DNA of 64,000 nt, taken from Hypericum androsaemum. Its lineage: Eukaryota; Streptophyta; Magnoliopsida; Malpighiales; Hypericaceae. The position numbers and the translations under genes are program-made. Positions 31,560 through 42,862 of this stretch are shown piece by piece. The first letter of the stretch is position 1, and each line of letters opens with the position of its first letter. The stretch lies in NCBI GenBank assembly GCA_963995505.1, contig OZ023180.1:11732689-11796688 (forward strand), given 5' to 3'. The notes beneath the pieces were generated by a model. That model was not told the DNA's origin. It worked only from the letters and a program-made list of their open reading frames with translations, and ran no database searches.

Positions 31560-32360
31560 GGTTTAAATACGCAGGGATATTGGTTTTAGCCTGTAGTGCT
31601 ATTGGTTTTGCGATGTAGTGATATTGGTTTGACGATGTAGTAATATTGGTTTGACGATGTAGTGATATTGGTTTCTCTTGTATTGATATTGGTTTCTGTT
31701 GTATTGATATTGGTTTGACGATGTAGTGATATTGGTTTGACGATGTAGTGATATTGGTTTCTGTTGTATTGATATTGGTTTGACGATGTAGTGATATTGG
31801 TTTGACGATGTAGTGGTATTGGTTTCTGTTGTATTGATATTGGTTTGGCGTTGTATTGATATTGGTTTGACGCTGTAGTGATATTGGTTTGACGATGTAG
31901 TGATAATGGTTTGACGATGTAGTGATATTGGTTTCTATTGTATTGATATTGGTTTGACGATGTAGTGATATTGGTTTGACGATGTAGTGGTATTGGTTTG
32001 ACATTGTATTGATATTGGTTTGACGTTGTATTGATCTTGGTTTGGCGTTGTATTGATATTGGTTTGGCGTTGTATTTATATTGGTTTGGTGTTGTATTGA
32101 TATTGGTTTGACGCTGTAGTGATATTAGTTTTACGATGTAGTGATATTGGTTTATAGCAGTTTTGATATTATTTTTTGGCTGTCCTTATATAGCTTTTCA
32201 GCTTCATCCTGGTTTTCAGCTTTATTGATTTTTTTTGTACGTTTAGTGATAGTTGCTTTGATGCGTTATAAATATTAGTTTTCATCTTTATTGATATTGT
32301 TTTGTAGCTTTAGTGATATTGGTTTGACGTTGTAGTGATATTGGTTTTAGTTTTATTGAT
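31560..32360 (-). repeat. 21-22 bp tandem array (AACCAATATC family), array 2
   Basis: About 36 units of GTAGTGATATTGGTTTGACGAT type on the plus strand, the reverse complement of arrays 1 and 3. Unit variants alternate between GACGATGTAGT and CTGTTGTATT spacers, suggesting higher-order duplication. Confidence 0.9.
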
Positions 32361-32924
32361 ATTGGTAAACATCGCTCGCTTGAATTCGTTAATCGTTACT
32401 TGATTTATTGTCATCTTTTTACTAAACATTAAAATATTTCTATTTCAAGGTACACTAACGCCTCAAGCTTAACAAGGTGAAGATGTCTAGACAATATCCA
32501 AAAGCATGGGGAAAATGTATAAAGAAACGTGCAAATTCGAACAAGTCAAGAAAGAGATTGAAAAGCAGTAATGAGATTGGTCGGTAAAAAGCAATGGTAA
32601 AGCATCAGAAGGCAAAACAGAAGCAACAAACCAGCCATACTGATGTCTCGAACCAGCAGACAATACAAGAAAAAAATTACATGGACATAGATTTGAATCA
32701 ACCACTAAACTATTTTTGAACTTGAAATATTGTAAAGACCAAAAGATTGTCCAAAAGTTAACATCATGTTATTACTTAACATTCAGGAAATTTTTTAGCT
32801 TATCTTAAATTTAAACTTATGGTATACGAGATGAACGAAATAGGTAACCTTCTATCATGATATTGGTACTTTACAAAAATTAAATTGGTAGGCATATGAG
32901 ATATCAAAATCGAACAACCAATAT

Positions 32925-34030
32925 CACCCAAAGAAAAAACAAAAATGTCAACATCTATAAACCAATACAAAAATATCTCAAAACCAATATCTACATAGTT
33001 CAAAACCGATATCCCTATAGCTCAAAACCAATATCCTTAGAGTTCAAAACAAATATCTGTACAGCTCTGAACCAATATCTACACAGCTCAAAACTAATAT
33101 CGCTACAGCTCCAAACCAATATCCATTCAGCTCAAAAATAATATCTCTATAGCTCAAAACCAATATCTCTATAGATAAAAATTAGTATCCATTCAGTTAA
33201 AAATCAATATCCATACAGCTCAAAACCAATATCTCTATAGCTCAAAACCAATATCTCTATAGATGAAAATTTGTATCCATTCAGTTGAAAATCAATATCC
33301 ATACATCAGTAAACCATTATCCAGAAGCAATAAAACCAATATGAAACAGAAGATCATTTTAATACCAATAACCAAATTCACATCATATACAAAACCAATA
33401 TCCCTACAGCTCAAAATCAATATTCCTATAGCTCAAAATCAATATATGTGCATCTCAAAACCAATATCCCTACAGCTCAAAGCCAATATCTCTGCAGCTC
33501 AAAACCAATACCGCTACAGCTCAAAACCAATATCCATTCAGCCCAAAACCAATATCTCTGTAGCTCAAAACCAATATCTCTATAGATGAAAACCAGTATC
33601 CATTTAGTTGAAAACAAATATCTATACGCAATAAAACCAATATGAAACAGAAGATCATTTTAATACCAATAACCAAATTCACGTCATATACAAAACAATG
33701 TGACCATCAAAGAACATCAACAACTTTGAAGCTACAAAATCCAATATATGTACAGAACGAAGCATATATAGGGTTGATAACTCAAAACTGTTGCTCTACT
33801 CTTTCTCTGTCACTTGAACACTATTTCTGCCCTGCACAATGGTCAAAAAACTAATATCAGTACGCCTAAAAATCAATATCAGTATGCCTAAAAACCAATA
33901 TTAGTACACCTTAAAACCAATATCATGACAACTTAAAATCAATATCAATACACCTTAAAACCAATATTATTACACCTAAAAACTAATATCAGTACACCTT
34001 AAAACAAATATCAACACATCTAAAAGCTAA
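32925..34030 (+). repeat. 21-22 bp tandem array (AACCAATATC family), array 3
   Basis: Units of AAAACCAATATCNCTACAGCTC type. A longer block (including GAAACAGAAGATCATTTTAA) recurs at 33340 and 33640, so part of the array was duplicated as a roughly 300-bp segment. Towards 34030 the units drift to AGTACACCTTAAAACCAATATC. Confidence 0.9.
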
Positions 34031-34226
34031 TAGCAATACATCTTTTGCTGATCCAATTGAACCAATCTAAAAGAAAAGATCAATCTATAACAAATCTGAA
34101 ACAAAAGCAGGCGAATATTGACAATCTCTTGATATTTGGATCGCTAGCGAAGATAGCCAATCCATTAGGATCCCAACACAAGCAGGCGAATTATAAACAT
34201 ACAAAAGAATAAGCAAGATGCCCTAC

Positions 34227-34486
34227 CTTAACTTTCTCAAGAATAACAAGAGGGCCAGCAACTCCGCAGACAGTTCTATACTCTGCATAACAAAACAGAG
34301 CGCAAATGAGAACAAAAATCACCAATACTAAACCTCAACCGCCAACCTTAGAGCTAACTTGATCGGCCCACCGCCTCGACTAATCATATTCAAAAAATCA
34401 CAGCAACAAACTAACACAATTAGCTTACCCATTCCAATTTCTAAGGTGCCTTCCTCCATGTCGACGCCGTTCTGTGCCACCCCCAT
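34227..34486 (-). pseudogene. Captured exons 1-2 of V-ATPase subunit B
   Basis: Exon 1 (34486-34429) encodes MGVAQNGVDMEEGTLEIGM and ends ATGG before GTAAGC. Exon 2 (34282-34227) follows a TTATGCAG acceptor, restores the codon as GAG and encodes EYRTVCGVAGPLVILEKVK, ending before GTAGGG. The phase is correct across the 146-bp intron. This is the highly conserved N-terminus of the roughly 490-residue plant vacuolar H+-ATPase B subunit, the non-catalytic nucleotide-binding subunit of V1. Nothing beyond residue 38 is present, so the fragment cannot make the enzyme. Intact splice sites show that genomic DNA, not cDNA, was captured. Confidence 0.9.
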
Positions 34487-34739
34487 TCCTTTATCTCTTC
34501 TCTTCACATAATCCCTTCAAAAGGCACCGACTTTTGTTAACAAACTAAATTACTTCCTGATATAACCATTAAAGGGTTAATCCAATGAACAACCCATAAG
34601 ATAAAGAAAGGAACTTTATAATCTTGCAAGGGAAAAAGTGAGGAATTTGGGATCTGGGATGGAAATTACCACTCGCCCAATTCGTTATCCGGTGGAGAGA
34701 GAGAGTTGCGCTTGTATTTTTTTGTGCAGGGAGGGAGGG

Positions 34740-35100
34740 AGTAGGGGGAAACCTTGAGGACAGGGACGAGTAAATCATCGGCGAAAGTGTCCTTAAAGCC
34801 GCCGCGCTTTGATTTGCACAACGGAGTACGGTGCGCTCTATTTAATCAAATTACAAAGCGAAACCTGGAAGAGGGAGAGACGGCGGTGTGGTCGTTGTGG
34901 CAGTCGCGGGCTCCACTCACCGCCGACCTTAACGGCCTGGAGCTCCGCTAGCTTGGTCCCCTACGACGAGGGACTGATTGAAGCACGCTGGTAGCGAGGA
35001 CAGTTGACGGCGACAGTGAGATATCATTTGGGGTCAGACGTCGGGAAGCGGAAGGCGAGCAGTCAGAAATGGGAGAGGAGAGGGAGTTGGCGGCCACTTT
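34740..35100. other. GC-rich gene-like segment within the Pack-MULE
   Basis: It lies 5' of the captured V-ATPase start codon and may be that gene's promoter or leader, or a second captured fragment. A plus-strand frame contains SLWQSRAPLTADLNGLELR, which looks protein-like, but I cannot identify it. Confidence 0.4.
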
Positions 35101-35302
35101 TTTTAGAAAATTTGGGAGACAAAAAAACGGGAATGAATATGTATTGAATCCTTAGGTCGTACTCTTCTCAAGTAAAAGGTCAAAAATGTCCCTAATTGGT
35201 TAATAACCATTAGATCTAAAAAAATTCTTTTACAACAGAATTTAGTCCCTACCTATGGACAACTTTTATTTAGTCCCCACTCAATCCATTCTCGACCTAT
35301 CC

Positions 35303-36240
35303 TAGTTCATGTGTTTGCTTTTTCCCCGTAGTGATGATTCATTGAGTGAACGGTATTCACTTATTGCATATTCGTACAAGATTAATGGAAATGAGTTATT
35401 TTCACTTCATCAAATTTTTTATATTTGAGTTTCTATTGCATTAAAAAAAAGGTTTATAGGCTCAATTTTTTTCTGGGTATAAAATAATTTTAGAGAATAA
35501 ATGATCAAACATTTGATTGCTTTAAAAGGTAGACACTACTAATACATATGTCTTAATTGACGAAATTTAATTGTTTCCAATCATTTTTCGTAGTGCCCTA
35601 TTCTAGATCGGGAGATGTTTGCGCTCAACATTTTACATTTTGTATCTTAATAAAAAGCGTTGACTTTTTCTGAGGGAGGATCTTAAGTCTTTTTCTGTGG
35701 CTTGTCGGGTAAAGATGTGAATAAAATTATATTATTAATTATTTGTAAAATTTGATTCTAAATTTTTTTGTAAGACTATCTAAATTTATTATTAATGAAT
35801 TAAATTAAATTTATTATTAATGATTAAATCTAATTTATTATTAATTAATTAATTATGGATATCATTTCTTCTATATTCTCCATCCACTTCCTCCAAGTTT
35901 GTAGGCACCTTTCACAACTACCTCTTCCATTTTAGTGGGTTATAGATTGGTTAATATCTTCGATTATTGATAGTTTTAATGCGTAATTAACGAGTAATTA
36001 TATGTTAAAACTCAATTAATTAACTAACTAATTCGTTAAAAATAAATTACTTATTTGTTGAAGCAAGAGGTCCACAGGTTCGGGTCCACAATGTCTTCGT
36101 GTCAGTCGAATTACGATCACGTTATAACGGATTCGTAATTGATTTTCACGAGATTTTCTCTATTGAAAATCTGATCAAAACTCAGGGACTATTTCATAGT
36201 TTTTCTTTCTTATTGAGTGGTTGTGGGAAAACTTCCATAT
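35303..36240. other. AT-rich intergenic DNA
   Basis: TTATTATTAAT-type simple sequence around 35740-35860. No coding region or RNA gene is seen. Confidence 0.5.
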
Positions 36241-36720
36241 TGGTTCAGCCGAATTTCCTTTTTATAGGGAAATCCGGACAACCAGAACGCGCCACGTGGT
36301 AAGAGAAATCCGGACAACCAGAACGAGCCACGTGGCACACCGCGTGGCGCGCATGTCCGCCACGTGGCACTTCTAGGCAACATGTCCGCCACGTGGCACT
36401 TCGGGCCGCATGTCTGCCACGTGGCATGCCGCATGGCAAAGCTACCCCCAAGCTTTGCCACGTGGTGCCACGTGAGCCGCCAACTCTGGCGGCAACTGCG
36501 TCAACGCCACGTCACGCTGGCGTGGTGCTTGAGTGGCCTCGGGCCGGTCAACTCGGGTTGACCGGCCCATTCCACCCAAAATTTGGGCCTGATGGGCCCC
36601 CAATAATAATTACCTGATTGGGCCTTTAGGTCCAACAACTATAAATAAAACTCATGACATTGCCATTTAATATAATTTTTAATGTATTAATGAGAATTTT
36701 ATATTATATTCTCTACTTGT
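36056..36720 (+). repeat. Candidate solo-LTR-like segment
   Basis: The stretch ends in a plausible LTR promoter architecture: CACGTG-dense repeats, GGGCC/GGCCC pairs, then ACTATAAATAAAACTC near 36640 and an AT-rich transcribed part. I found no partner LTR or clear TG..CA ends with duplication, so the assignment is tentative. Confidence 0.3.
36290..36475. promoter_or_regulatory. G-box (CACGTG) cluster
   Basis: Seven CACGTG hexamers, most as GCCACGTGGC, occur in under 200 bp. They include near-tandem copies of ATGTCCGCCACGTGGCACTT. G-boxes bind plant bZIP and bHLH factors. Whether this drives a transcript is unknown; a TATA-like box lies about 170 bp downstream. Confidence 0.6.
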
Positions 36721-36884
36721 GACCGTTACTTATTTCCGATAAAATATTGTACCTTTTTCTTGGGACCGGATTTGGTCCTGGATGCTAAATCCAGCACGGT
36801 GCTGGAGGATTTTTATTGAAAGACACGCGGAGACTATTTTGCAAAAATGCAGAAATACAGGGTGGCAAAATAAAAAAAGCCCAC

Positions 36885-37075
36885 AACCATTGAATCGAAA
36901 TTGGGTAAACCATTGAATCGTAACTGAGTAAACCATTGAATCGTAACTGGATAACTGGGATGGTCCCGATTTGTTCGAGACAGGAAAAAACTGACCATTG
37001 AATCATAACTAGGTAGACTATTAAATCCTAACTAAGTAGACCATTGAATCATAACTAAATAAACCATTGGATATT
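36885..37075. repeat. 23-bp imperfect tandem repeat (CCATTGAATC)
   Basis: At least six units of the form ACCATTGAATCGTAACTGGGTA are spread over 190 bp, with one 40-bp interruption. It is a decayed minisatellite of no known function. Confidence 0.75.
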
Positions 37076-37291
37076 CTAGGACGATTTTGGTTAGATTTAG
37101 CTTTCCGGACCAAATCTGCTCCTTTTTCTTACGTAAAAACGCCGAGGATTCTAGAGTTAAGTCCGACCGGAGTAATCCAAAACAGTTTTTTGAAGAAGTA
37201 ATTCAAAACAGTTAGGTTGCGTATATTGGAAATTTAGAATTACAATTCCACGCCACCGAACCCCACCACCGCCTCAAGAGAAAAAAAATAA

Positions 37292-37858
37292 GGAAAAAGT
37301 CTACTTTAGTACTCTGTAGTATCGCCCAAAATCACTGTAGTATCCTGTGATAAAAAATCGATCAATCGAGTCATACTTATTCTAATTAACATCAAAAAGG
37401 TCCTCGGGCAGCTGCCCGGACTTGTCCGAATCCTGCCCGAACTACGTGGCCAGCCACGTCACCAAATTTTGATGACGTGGTGCCACGTGAAGAGGAGGAG
37501 GAGGAGGAGGAGGACGCGGAGAGGAGGAGGAAGAGGACGCGGAGGAGGAGGAGGAGGACGCGGAGAGGTGGAGGAGGAGGAGGAGGAGGACGCGGAGGAG
37601 GAGGAGGACGCGGAGAGGAGGAGGAGGAGGAGGAGGGAAGGAGATGGATGTCCACGTGGCGCCACGTCATCAAAATTTGGTGATGTGGCTGGCCACGTAG
37701 TTCGGGCAGGGTTCGGGTAGGTTCGGGCAGGTCCGGGCAGACCCGAGGACCTTTTTGATGTTAATTGGAATAAGTATGACTCGATTGATCGATTTTTTAC
37801 CACAAGGTACTAAAGTAATTTTGGGCGATACTACAGGGTACTAAAGTGGACTTTTCCC
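37292..37858. mobile_element. MULE family 'b', copy 2, complete short element
   Basis: Long inverted repeats (about 37292-37492 and 37652-37858) face each other, with ends GGAAAAAGTC and the complement of GGGAAAAGTC. A perfect 9-bp duplication AAAAAATAA flanks it (37283-37291, 37859-37867). The centre is a GGAGGAGGACGC repeat. It lies about 200 bp upstream of the TIC20 start codon, so it occupies the promoter. The arms match those of the element at 18546-19735. Confidence 0.9.
37490..37640 (+). repeat. GAGGAGGACGCG simple-sequence repeat
   Basis: A GGA/GAG purine-rich tract with periodic ACGCGGAG inserts forms the centre of the short MULE. Long low-complexity frames across it on both strands are artefacts. 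Confidence 0.9.
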
Positions 37859-38059
37859 AAAAAATAATAATAAATATTCAAACCAAATACGACGCCGTAG
37901 AACACACCCACACCAAACACAATACAAAAGGATATAATACCGAGCCCTACCATTCTAACGAGACCTCTCTTTCCAATCCACAGCTAGAAGAAGAAGAAGA
38001 AGAAAACACCCATCCGGCGAAGCGACCCACACGCGTTGAGAGGGAAAAGCGGAGAGGAT

Positions 38060-39692
38060 ATGACCGCCGCCGTCGTGGCCTCCCTCTCCTCCGCCGGCAC
38101 CAGCCAGGCCTCGCTCCTCCTCAACAAACCATCCTCTCTCGCCGGCCCCGCCCTATTGGCCTCCTACGCTGTTTTCCGGTACCCCTTCCTTTCTTTCTTT
38201 TTTTTTGTTTTGTTCTCGTTGTTGTTTAAAGCCGCGGTTTCTTTGGAGATGAGGATTCCTTGCTCGCGGTCGGGTAGGCGTTATCTTTGTTTTTTTTTGT
38301 TCTTTTAGATTTTCTTTTTAATTTTATGGTTTGTCGCCTTAAATGAGTCACCAATCTGTTGGCAGTCGCACGAAACATTAGTCCTTAAGTTTAATTGTTT
38401 CCTCCATTTTTTTTTGGGTCAAAATCTTATTTGAAACAGGCATATTAAAGATAGATGCAAGAAGAACGCCAAGGCGCGTAGCTCTCGGTTGAGTAGCACC
38501 TTCATTGCTTGCCAATCGGACTTGCCTGCTTTGCCAAAACTGTCGATTAGTGCAACAGCAGATGGACCATGCTCGCGGCTAAGTGCCTGTGCATCTGAAG
38601 GTGATGAGAGTTTACATTTTCGCTTCGTCTGTTTTTGATTGATGACTGGGTTTTCCGGAGTGTTTCTTTTTGCTGTTTATTTTGTTAGTCTGATACAGGG
38701 ATGGACCCCAGGGTGGTTGCTCCTTATGAAACTGACTCATTAAGATTAGTTAAAGTAACTGCATTGCTTTTTTACTTGTCGAAGGTGGAGGATACTTGTA
38801 ACCAAACTGTGTTTCTTATGATGAAAGGCGATTCACCGTCTCGTTTCATGAGAATATTAGAATTAGTTAGTTGTAAAACTGACCGAGTTATAGTTGCTTC
38901 TATGCTGACATTTAGCTAATTAAAGCATCTTCTGGCACTGAGAAGTTTTTCCGTGTATGCAAGATACACGCTTGTACAATTTTCATCATTTATCCAACTG
39001 CTATCATAACTTATGGTCATCTATAATTTTCAGAAAAATTATCCCAGCACTTTTCTGCTGTATCCTCATCACAATTCGGAAACCACGACGGTATATTAGG
39101 TGGAATTCCTGCATTGCCTAGAAGGTGCAGATCATTAAGGCCACCTAGTGCATATTTCAAAAATGAGCACTTCTCGTTTAAATACCCAGTTCTCACTGAG
39201 AAACCAAAATGGTGGGCAAGGGCGTTGGCAACATTGCCCTATTTGGTTGCTCTGCAGATATCATACGCGGGCTATCTTTTTCAACCATTAGTGCAACGTT
39301 ATGAGAACCTTGGATTTCTAACATTCTTGGTCCCTGGAGCCATCACAAGATTTCCTACATGGTTCATAATGGTGTATTCCTACTGCGTCTACATATTTAT
39401 CGTGAAGAACAAAGACTGGCCTCATTTTTTGAGGTTCCATTTCGTGATGGGAATGCTAATGGAAATACTCCTGCAAGTGTTCTGGACTGCAAGCAACTTC
39501 TTCCCTCTCATACAGTACGAAGGCCTGCTCGGTATGTACTACTGGGCAGTCGTGGGTGTGGCATTCATGGTCGTTACGTTACGATGTGTGTTTTATGCTA
39601 TCTGTGGAGAATATGCTAGTATCCCTATCATTGGTGATGCTGCCTATATTCATACTTTATTTTTCATGGGAGGTAGCTCCCGGTCTTCTTAG
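38060..39692 (+). CDS. TIC20: TIC20 chloroplast protein import translocon subunit (TIC20-I/IV type)
   Basis: Three exons splice in perfect phase: 38060-38178 (ends CG before GTACCC), 38440-38600 (after AACAG, ends GAAG before GTGATG), 39034-39692 (after TTTTCAG). The 312-residue product starts MTAAVVASLSSAGTSQAS, a Ser/Ala-rich transit peptide. The mature part has the family signature FKYPVLTEKPKWWARALATL, four hydrophobic segments (LPYLVALQISYAGYLF, WFIMVYSYCVYIFIV, FVMGMLMEILLQVFW, MYYWAVVGVAFMVVTL) and the NKDWPHFLRFH loop. It ends with DAAYIHTLFFMGG. TIC20 forms the inner-envelope preprotein channel of plastids. Isoform IV is my preferred match, but I and IV cannot be separated by eye. 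No defects are visible. Confidence 0.9.
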
Positions 39693-41066
39693 TATCAGAG
39701 AGGAGGGCCAAGTGAACGTCATATCTCTTGATCATGGAACCAGAGGCGTTGAGGCGGGAGAGGGAAGCAAAAGGCTGGATTGGCTGGCAGCTGTGGTCTT
39801 GGTGTAGAAAGCAAAAGCTTATAATGTCCTTGGTGGTTACCAATGTTTAGTGAACTTTTTCGAATTTCAATCTTGAATGAACTTGTATTGGTACTCCATT
39901 CATTCTTTTGTTATTGTCTTGATTTGGACCAAGTGGTTCCTATTAGGCCTCTTGTTCGTTTCGATGTGATACAAGTATCCATGTTCGAAACTGGGATGCT
40001 TGTTAATGAATCTGTTCATCTTATTTTTGGATGAAGTGGTTCCCTAACAATTTAGGTTATTTACGTTGGATTTTTTAAAATATATAAACAGAATATTTAC
40101 TGTACTCAAATTTGAATTCTAGTTATGGATTTCAGTTTTGAAAATCATATCTTATTTTATAAAGTACACTTGCAACTACACTCAACTCTTTGATAATCAC
40201 TAAAAGTATATCAAATAACATTAAGGTGGATGGAATTTGGAAAATAGATCCTATAGGCAAACCAAATAAGGGATTTTTTTAGTTAAAAATTCGGAGACGA
40301 CGCAATAACAAGTCGCCTCCGCCTGCCCCCAAGTGAGTATCGGGCAAATCCTCTCCAATGGCAAATGAAAAAATATTAAAAAAATAAAATAATAAGAGTC
40401 GACCCAACAACGGAACACCTCCACTTCAAAGACTACCACATCAAATATTTTAATTTACAAAATTGTAATAATAAGTTATTGTTCGGGTATTCGAATTAGT
40501 TCAACCTTTTTTTGTTACGCATAATTTTTCGAGCTCTAAGCGTAGGTCTCAAAATGTTAAGTTTTATAAAAAGTTAGTAATTCGTTGTCATCACCAAAGA
40601 AAAAAAGTTAGTACTTCTTGTGCGAGTGAATTGATTTTATTATTTTGCATAACTTTTTGAGATTTAATCGTAGAGCACAAAAAATTATATAAAATCAAAG
40701 AATAACTAACTCATCCGGACAACCACCACAAACTTATAAAATTTTAAAAAATTTTCAAAAACATTATAAAAAAGAAGGCAACCCGTTAGTCGCCCGCCTC
40801 TGCTTAGAGCAAAAAGGTTTTAAGTGTGATAAACTGTTCCTCAGGTATTCTAAATGAGTTCATTTTCTATATTTTGCATAATTTTTCGAGACCTACGCAT
40901 AAACAAAAAAAAATTATGCATAACAAAAAAATAGAACTCATTCGAATACACAAACAACAACTTACTACTACCATTTGAACATTCCGGTCTTGCCATGTCA
41001 CCCTCGGCTTGTTCCCGCTCCTTTTAGTCTTTCGGTCATCTAATAAACTGTCGTCTATCTCACCCC
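39693..41066. other. TIC20 3' region and repetitive spacer
   Basis: The first about 350 bp are probably 3' UTR. From 40500 the AT-rich DNA contains three scattered copies of a GCATAATTTTTCGAG-type motif (40517, 40646, 40872), each followed by a variant of CTAAGCGTAGG. No gene is seen. Confidence 0.45.
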
Positions 41067-42862
41067 CTAGGAAGCTCGTAACAATTCCCCTGGCTTCAAA
41101 CTGTTCTTGACCCCAAGAACATATAAAAAATCCATGGCCATAGCATAATCTTCCCAAGTAGCTTCTTCCTCTTCCAGACTTGCCCAATGAACCAGAATTT
41201 GGACAACATCACGATTATCCCTCTTAACGACACGTCGATCCAATATCGCTCGAGGTTCCACCTGTAACTGACCTTCTGGTGTTGTTAATGGTGGTGAACT
41301 AAACAATCTGGAGGAAGCTGCAACTTGTAAGCCACTGGACCAATACATTCCAAGACTGTAAACGGGCCATATTACTTGGCTGACAAAACTCTTCCGAACA
41401 GCCAATGATACGACTAAATGGCTGGAGCTTAAGCAACAACTGATCCCCCACTTCAAATTCGCGTTCCGAGATGGTTGTCAGCCGGCAGCTTCATTCGGGA
41501 CTCTGCTGAAGAGTCACACCCCAATGCGTAAACAACTCTCTCCACTCATTGCTCGCAAACAACGTCTCTTTCCAATGCAATTAACTCTGGAAGAGCGTTC
41601 ATCTTACACACAATATCGAAGGGAGCTCGTGCCACCTGAATCACTGTAAATGAGCGTCTGCAGCCTTATTCTCCAATCCTCTTCACACCCATTTTCTGCA
41701 GGTTGGAATGAACTTTCTGATCAAGTAGGTGGCGTAAGCTGTGATGGTCAGTCCGTATGGTAAAGATATGACCTTCCAAGTAATGTCGCAAACGAGAAAC
41801 CGCAAAAAGCTCCTTCTCGTAAACAGGTAACCCGGCATTCCTAGCTCCAAGAGCTTGGCTTAGGAAAGCCAAGTGCCTGCCATTCAGAGACAAAACAGCC
41901 CCAATCCCTGCAAAATGTGCTGGTATTCCAGTAACAATGCACGCAACTGAGACTGGAATTCAGAACTGAAATCACCACCCAAATCATCCGACAATGACAG
42001 AGCATAAACTTGTCCTTCTTTGCCCTGCATTTGTGCAACCAAATCAAAGTTTTTTTCCCAGAAAAATGAACAGCCCTTCTGCTATGCGACCTCTATCCAA
42101 TTCCTTATTCACATTTACACAAACAACTCAGTTCCTGTACTCTGTTTTTCCTCAGAATTACAATGCCCCTTGAGTACGATATCCTTTCCTTTACTCTTGA
42201 TCGTTGCCTCCGTCTTGATTAAATCAAAAGTTATTGGACTTACCTCCTCCATCCAGTCCGTTCCAAGCACGATATCATACGTACCCAAGTCCACACATAC
42301 CCCAGCTCACTCCCGGATAAGAACGCCTACAAGAAACCTTCGTACCATTGGCTAAAGTGATTACCAAGCCTACAGTATCCAAAACATCAAGCTCGAGCTC
42401 CTCCACCACTTTAGAATCAATAAATGTAGCGGTACTGCCCGTATCAAGTAAAGTCACAATTGATTTACTTCTCAACTTCCCTTTGAGCTTCAATGTTCCG
42501 CACCTTGTACTACCGTTTATAGTGTGCATTGAAATCTCGACCAATTCACTTCCATCCTCCAAGTGGTCCTCATCAAGCTCGCCTAACAAACCATCCGCCT
42601 CTTCCTCCGCACAGTTAATCCCACCTAACTTCTTCCCTGTACACACATGACCCTTGTACCATTTTCCTCCACACTTGTAACACAATGGGTCCTTCTTAGG
42701 AAGGTTATAAGCAATAGCACAAGGAGTAATTCCAGCAGCAGCCTTAGTCACAGTAGCTTCTCGGCACTGCAGGGTAACCATGAAGAGAACCCTCCGCCAC
42801 CGCCCCGGGCGACGGTCCCGAAATCCCCTTTTGTCTTCGAGTCCAAGAATGTCCTGCTCCAT
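41067..42862 (-). pseudogene. Internally deleted gypsy chromovirus relic
   Basis: Minus-strand pieces in pol order: a CCHC knuckle (CYKCGGKWYKGHVC) and a protease with an intact-looking LLDTGSTATFID site (42862-42275); then directly RNase H (41893-41666: YEKELFAVSRLRHYLEG, FTIRTDHHSLRHLL); then the integrase C-terminus with chromodomain (ILVHWASLEEEEATWED, 41200-41130). Most of the reverse transcriptase and the integrase core are missing. LTRs were not found. It lies between TIC20 and the receptor kinase. Confidence 0.82.

Larger units (their letters stand above)
30840..35293 (+). mobile_element. Pack-MULE, family 'a' copy 2, carrying V-ATPase B exons
   Basis: Left end GGGGGCGGATTTGATGGAGAC; right end the complement of GAGAATGGATTGAGTGGGGAC. 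A perfect 9-bp duplication GACCTATCC flanks it (30831-30839, 35294-35302). Both subterminal regions contain the tandem 21-22 bp repeat in opposite orientations (31560-32360 and 32925-34030), surrounding a 560-bp centre. The right third holds two exons of a V-ATPase subunit B gene on the minus strand, with further GC-rich gene-like DNA at 34740-35100. No transposase is visible. At 4454 bp it is the largest family member here. Confidence 0.88.

Noticed and set aside
31560..34030. Short regular repeats suggesting a CRISPR array
   Set aside because: Units are degenerate head-to-tail repeats without unique spacers, in a plant genome, with no cas genes.
36210..36617. Overlapping frames of 65-83 residues
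   Set aside because: They track the repeated CCACGTGGC units and have no domain.
37392..37803. Long Pro/Ser and Glu/Arg-rich frames on both strands
   Set aside because: Low-complexity GGA/TCC tract inside a MULE; frames overlap on opposite strands.
41666..42047. Possible pararetrovirus
   Set aside because: The domain set (gag knuckle, protease, RNase H, chromodomain) is that of a plant gypsy chromovirus; no movement protein or viral coat features are seen.
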